Of a stretch of 64,000 nt of DNA, positions 59,411 through 64,000 are shown in pieces. Numbering within the stretch: position 1 is the stretch's first letter; each line of letters begins with the position of its first letter. A program made the translations under genes and the position numbers. The notes below the pieces were generated by a model, which worked only from the letters and a program-made list of their open reading frames with translations, searched no databases and was not told the origin of the DNA. Source of the DNA: Episyrphus balteatus (taxonomy: Eukaryota; Arthropoda; Insecta; Diptera; Syrphidae); the NCBI RefSeq assembly GCF_945859705.1, contig NC_079136.1, positions 57,736,094-57,800,093 of the forward strand, given 5' to 3'.

Positions 59411-61789
59411 ACAAGATTGCTTTTCAGTTAAATTGACTGGTGTTTGTATATAAACTTTCACAAATATTTTTTAAACTGAAAATTCGAAGGTTGAAGTAGT
59501 GAAGATAAATTTAACGTTTAATTGATTAAATATACAATTTTATGTTCTACGTTATGAATTGATTAATGGTAACAGAACCTTCCACGTGTATCTTTGATCG
59601 AAATTTTAGGTCAGTAATTATGGTCTTTAGGAGTTTTTGAACCTACTAATACTAAACTTAGGAACTCCAATAATTTACTGAAAGGCTTTTGTTCAACGAA
59701 TCTTAGGCATTTTAGTTCTACATAAGACCCTATGTGCTATGTGATAGTTGCGGAGAAAATAGAAACATATGCTAATTATTATAATATTCAGTTATTTAAC
59801 AAGCATTATTAACTTATTATTTTTTTAAATATTTAAAATATTTTCACTATACTCTGGCGCACTCAATTATTAACTATTTTTGTGATCAATATTTTCGCAT
59901 TAAAATTACATAGTTTAATTTTTTTTTTAAATTTTTTAACTTTAGGTAAGGTGAAAATGGTATATCTAAATATACCTTTATGAGAGGTGACAATGAAATA
60001 CGTTTCAGAAAGTCATTAGTCCTGTGTATCTCAAATTTTGATAGCAACCATAACCTAAAGTGTTTGATAAGATGAGTGAATTAATGTAGACAATGATAAC
60101 GGTTTGTTTTAATAGTTCGGTGCGATTTTATTTTTGGGGTCACTGTGGTGTATGTGTAACTTTTTTTTTTAAATAATTTTAACGATTTATGCAAATGATC
60201 ATGCGAAGTTAAACATAAGTTTAACGCTAAAAAGTTCATTTAGAATAATGTACAAAAACAAATTCAGGTACGGAAAAGTAAATCCCACCATTGTATTTTC
60301 GTTTCTAGTTTTCGACCATCTCATTGGTTTGCTATAGGTATTTAATTTTTTGTTTCTTTTATAAAAGAAATATTTACATAAGTTGCTTTACATAAAATTT
60401 TAAGAAAATGTTGAGTGATCAAGACGGAAAAAATGACCAATTGATTACTCAATAATATAACATTATGAGTTACTTCCACAAAAATTACTCCAAAAGCAAA
60501 ATATTGTCATGAATACGTGATATCAAGCATTGAAGCTGTAACTAGTTTTGTACAATGAATTATTTTTATTTTTATAAAGAACTAAAAAGGTAAACAAAGA
60601 ATAATTTTCATTATTTTTTGTATAAAGTTCATGGACTTTGTGAATTTTTAATCAATTTGAAAATTTAAATGACCTGTAGTCCAACTGCATCCTGCCTGGG
60701 CGAAACGTATTTTTATTTTTATACAAAAATTTAAGCCAAAATCAAACAAAGCAAACTCATCCATAACGTTTCAAAGTGACGTTTAATTCAAAATTTAGTC
60801 ATCTTTGAGAAATTCACCTTTACAATCTTATTGGTCATTTATTTGAATTTACACAAAAGAGAAGGGCGCACACAAAATGAACACAAAATAAATACATATA
60901 GCATAAATATCTATGTATGTATATATTTTTTTGTGCCCGGGTGATCCGGAGATTTGTCCGTCGGTCGGTTGTTGCCCCAAGGTCCCACACTCAATCTCAT
61001 TTTCATTTCGGATTCGATTCTAGATACAAATGTCTATTTCGACTTTGCCAATCCATCACGAAGGGAACGGTTTGCATCTCTTTGGGGCATCATTTCTGAA
61101 TCTGTCCAACACAGCAATTAATCAGTTTTTTTTGTTTTGTTGTTGTATATTTTTGTTTGGTAAGTTGTCCATTGTCCATATCCACCCGCTTCGCAGAGAG
61201 CCGCTGGGTTGTTTTGGAATCCATTGTTCCATAAGGCACGCAATATATACACTTTTTAACGTAAATAGAGGTACCTACTATGTATGGTGGCGTGGTTGGT
61301 CACTCACTGGTCAGCCTATTCGGGCAAAGTGTAAAACATTTGTTTGGACAATTTGACAACCATCGTATGATGATGTGATGCCAGTCAGTGAAGAGGTAGG
61401 TAAGTTGCAACAAATGAAAATCAAACGCTCATCATTAACACTGACGAGCTGTTGTTTCTATTTTTATATTTATCAATCTAAAAATAAATAATATAAAACA
61501 TTGATATATCACAAGAAATTAAGATATATTTTTTAAAAAAAAGAAAAAAAAAATTCAATACGTTTTTAAAACTAAAAGAAACTTGAAAACGAACAAAAAG
61601 TCATTTGTTTTGATATTTTCTGATATCGTTTTCCATTTTCTTGCTTTCTATGCTATAGTGTTCTGATGTTTAGAGATATTAAGATGTCCAGTATCTAGTA
61701 TATCTGGTGTATTATATTGAGATATTTATCAAATTACTAACTCATTAGGGCGTTGCGCGGCGCTATGTCCATGAGCTGTCAGTCGACTC

Positions 61790-61893
61790 GAATGATGGTG
61801 ATGGTGATTGCCTTGGCTTGATGTGCTACAAGAAATTGGGAACAACCTCTGATGATGTTGACGATGATGACGCAGCTGATGATGATGATGTTC
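61790..61893 (+). repeat. GAT-rich microsatellite
   Basis: Interrupted GATGGTGATGGTGAT and GATGATGATGATG runs. They are open in one frame as an Asp-rich string, which is a repeat effect. Confidence 0.8.
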
Positions 61894-62463
61894 TTGTTGC
61901 TCAAGTTGATGACCGTCTGATTAATGGTGTTTTTTTTTTTTTTTTTCTTCATCTTGTCGTTCAACATATCAAGATACAAGAATTGGAAATTGGTTTCTAA
62001 TGTTCAGTTGATATGATCTGAAAATAAACAAAAAAAAAAATAAACAAAAAAATTAGAAATAAGAAATAAGTGTACAAAAAATTGTTGTTTATTTTTGTGC
62101 AAAATGTATATTTTGTGGTAGCTATACATTATTTAAACTTCTAAACATTAATTTTATTATAATTTTTTTCTACGATTGAACTTTCATTCTAAGAATGTAA
62201 AAAAAAAATTAATGATGACGAGCATGGAGTTGGCGTAAGATCAGCTTATATCGCTGTTAGGTAGGTACTAGAACAAGAATTACAATTTAGTATGTTTAAA
62301 AATTTAATTTCCCATAAGAATCAAAAGAATGCAGGTAAATATTTTGGATGATAAAGTGTATTTAAGGGTTTTATTATACGATGTGCAACAAGAATCAAAA
62401 ACTCTTGCTTCTGACTAGAGTTCCAAGATTTGTATTTGCTATAAAGACTTTAAACATTGTTCA

Positions 62464-63402
62464 TAGCCCAGTCATTATATACATTTGGAAATGCAAAATG
62501 ACCGAGAAAGCTAAATTTTGGATATGTTGTAAGGGATGCTTAAAAAAGCTTAACTTGAAGTTTTCGACCAAGATTTCCTATGAGCTTTTTCTGCAATAAC
62601 TTTTTTGACAATAACTCGGCTATCCTTTGAGATACGAAAATTTTACAAGGTGCTTTTTTGTAGCTACAATTCATGCAAACACATTTTTTGCGTATCATGA
62701 ACCGTTTTCGAGATATCGATAAAAAAAATCAAAAGTTTACGATATGCGATTTGTTTTTTGGACATTATCTATTTTTTGGTGATGAATATCCAAAAAAATA
62801 TTAAAATCAAACTTGAAGACCCTGTTCAGACCTACAATTTCGTATTTTTTTTTTTTTTTTTTTTTTTTTTACATTAAAAAATACATGAATGATTGTTTCA
62901 CAACCGAACGAGCGGTTGCTTCGCGGTGGGTGCGGGCTATACAACTTTGCGGGCGGCTAGAGGTCGTAATTTTTGTCAAAAAAAAAAATAAAAATATGAA
63001 ATTGTAGTTCTGAACCGGGTCTAAAAATTTGATTTAATATTTTTTTGGATATTCATCACCAAAAAATAGATAATGTCCAAAAAACAAATCGCATGTCGTA
63101 AATTTTTGATTTTTTTTATCGATATCTCGAAAACGGTTACGTGGTTGATACGCAAAAAATGTGTATGCATGAATTGTAGAACATGGTAAAAGCTACAAAA
63201 AAGCACCTTGTAAAATTTTCGTATCTCAAAGGATAGCCGAGTTATTGTCAAAAAAGTTATTGCGGAAAAAGCTCATAGGAAATCTTAGTCGAAAACTTCA
63301 AGTTAAGCTTTTTTTTAGCATCTCCTACAACATATCCAAAATTTAGCTTTCTCGGTCATTTTGCATTTCTAAACCGTTTTTTCGGACATAATGACTGGAC
63401 TA
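62464..63402. mobile_element. Palindromic (foldback) element with arms of about 380 bp
   Basis: The left arm (TAGCCCAGTCATTATATACA, GAAAATGACCGAGAAAGC-type sequence, TTAACTTGAAGTTTTCGACC, onward) is the inverse of the right arm up to the terminal GACTGGACTA at 63402. Its flanks TCA (62461-62463, 63403-63405) or TA could be the target duplication. The loop of about 150 bp between about 62845 and 63000 includes a 26-T run and a GC-rich segment (GCGGTGGGTGCGGGC). Frames inside are arm translations. A partial second copy lies at 1-290. Confidence 0.8.
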
Positions 63403-63405
63403 TCA

Positions 63406-63945
63406 CAAGCTTTGGAATTTAAATTTAAAAAAAAAACTTAAAAATACCTATAAAAACAAATTAGGTAGGTAGGTACTTGTTCAGTTTCAATTTTTCTTCT
63501 TTCTCCGGTTCTATCATGTGAAAAAGAGATGAAAGTCATATGTTACAACCGATGTATCGATTGTAACACAACGAAAGGACGACTGTAGGATTATAAAAAT
63601 GTAATAGAAAAACGAAAAATATTGGTTTAACTTCATATTTATTTTCAAAATTCATTAAAATGTAGATAATAAAGATTAGATTATTAAAAAAAAAAAAAAA
63701 AAAAAAAAAAACAAGTAATGTATGTAATCAGGGCTCACCTTGAGATATGTACATCAAATTCAATTTGATTTCAGTTCACGCATTAAATATAAAATTATAT
63801 TAATCTTACTAAGTAACTTTAACCACAATATAAGCACTCATAGAGTCATACTAGACAACAAAATGTACAAAAAAATATAAATAAATAAAATTAACATTCA
63901 ATTTTCAATTCAAAATAAAAAAAAATAAAATAATATACAAGAAAT
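63406..63945. other. AT-rich stretch with a 26-A run
   Basis: No gene was seen. The A run at 63686-63711 could be a retroposon tail or a plain homopolymer; no duplication was identified around it. Confidence 0.35.
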
Positions 63946-64000
63946 TAGAGATGCCGCGAACTATTCGGCCACTATTCGGTATTCGGCCTATTCGGCCTAT
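63946..64000 (+). mobile_element. Start of a hAT-like element with TATTCGGCC tandem arm, cut by the window edge
   Basis: TAGAGATGCCGCGAACTATT is followed by repeated TATTCGGCC and TATTCGG units up to the window end. The same end occurs inverted at 34449-34475. The TAGAG start and tandem arm resemble the two hAT-like elements with 8-bp duplications in this window. Only the first 55 bp can be seen. Confidence 0.55.

Larger units (their letters stand above)
58774..62460. other. Mostly AT-rich unassigned stretch
   Basis: It contains the second R2 copy (59290-59410) and a GAT/GTT-rich microsatellite (61790-61893). 60920-61400 is clearly more GC-balanced (for example CCCGGGTGATCCGGAG, CGCTTCGCAGAGAGCCGCTG) with frames of 60 and 108 codons. 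These show no recognised domain, so the block may be a conserved non-coding or exonic remnant, but this is unproven. Confidence 0.35.

Noticed and set aside
21957..60160. GGGTCACTGTGGTGTAT string at about 21957 and 60137 as a new element end
   Set aside because: Only about 20 bases are shared, with no inverted partner or duplication at either site.

Overview
The window looks like non-coding nuclear DNA from an AT-rich insect, most likely a fly (Diptera). Evidence: very low GC; many homopolymer runs and GTAGGTACCTACC-type motifs; several copies of a (GTCY)n-carrying interspersed element built like the dipteran DINE-1/mini-me (Helentron-derived) elements; foldback elements with tandem-repeat arms and 9-bp target duplications like Drosophila FB; and a jockey-like LINE fragment. 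No complete host gene, rRNA or functional tRNA could be recognised. Most short ORFs are chance or repeat-derived.

Layout. 1-290 is one arm of a palindromic element also present whole at 62464-63402. 0.9-1.5 kb is a DINE-1-like element. 3762-6430 is a piggyBac-like MITE (TTAA target) split by a foldback element (FB1, 4018-6166), itself split by a hAT-like element (4559-5699, 8-bp target duplication). 6712-7601 and 10157-10581 are MITEs with TA and TTA duplications. 10.6-12.8 kb holds two DINE-1-like elements head to head. FB2 (16070-18451) has a perfect 9-bp duplication and carries a nested 1.46-kb long-inverted-repeat element. 18.65-19.6 kb is another DINE-1-like copy. 23871-24382 is the uninterrupted sister of the first piggyBac-like MITE and so supplies the empty site for FB1. 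27.2 kb has a hexanucleotide microsatellite. 30293-31169 is a 5'-truncated LINE between 14-bp duplications. FB3 (31575-36266) is a sister of FB2; it contains a palindromic MITE holding a hAT-like element, and a broken reading frame with a FLYWCH zinc-finger signature.

From 37.7 to 50.5 kb runs one 72-bp satellite of about 170 copies. A 357-bp MITE with a tRNA-like segment sits in it, and an intra-array duplicate of the same site lacks the MITE but keeps the doubled TA. The right-hand 13 kb is mostly unassigned AT-rich sequence with two DINE-1-like copies (one degenerate), two MITEs, the palindromic element, and at the window edge the start of another hAT-like element with tandem-repeat arms.

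The most unusual theme is a set of foldback elements whose arms are arrays of 12-16-bp units, different in each element, and which all carry a long hairpin centred on a CG-alternating core (ATCGCGCGAT three times in FB1 and FB3; a GCGCGCGC core in FB2). The FLYWCH remnant in FB3 and the 9-bp duplications suggest Mutator-like (MULE/FB) mobilisation. Several hAT-like elements in the window show the same tandem-arm design.
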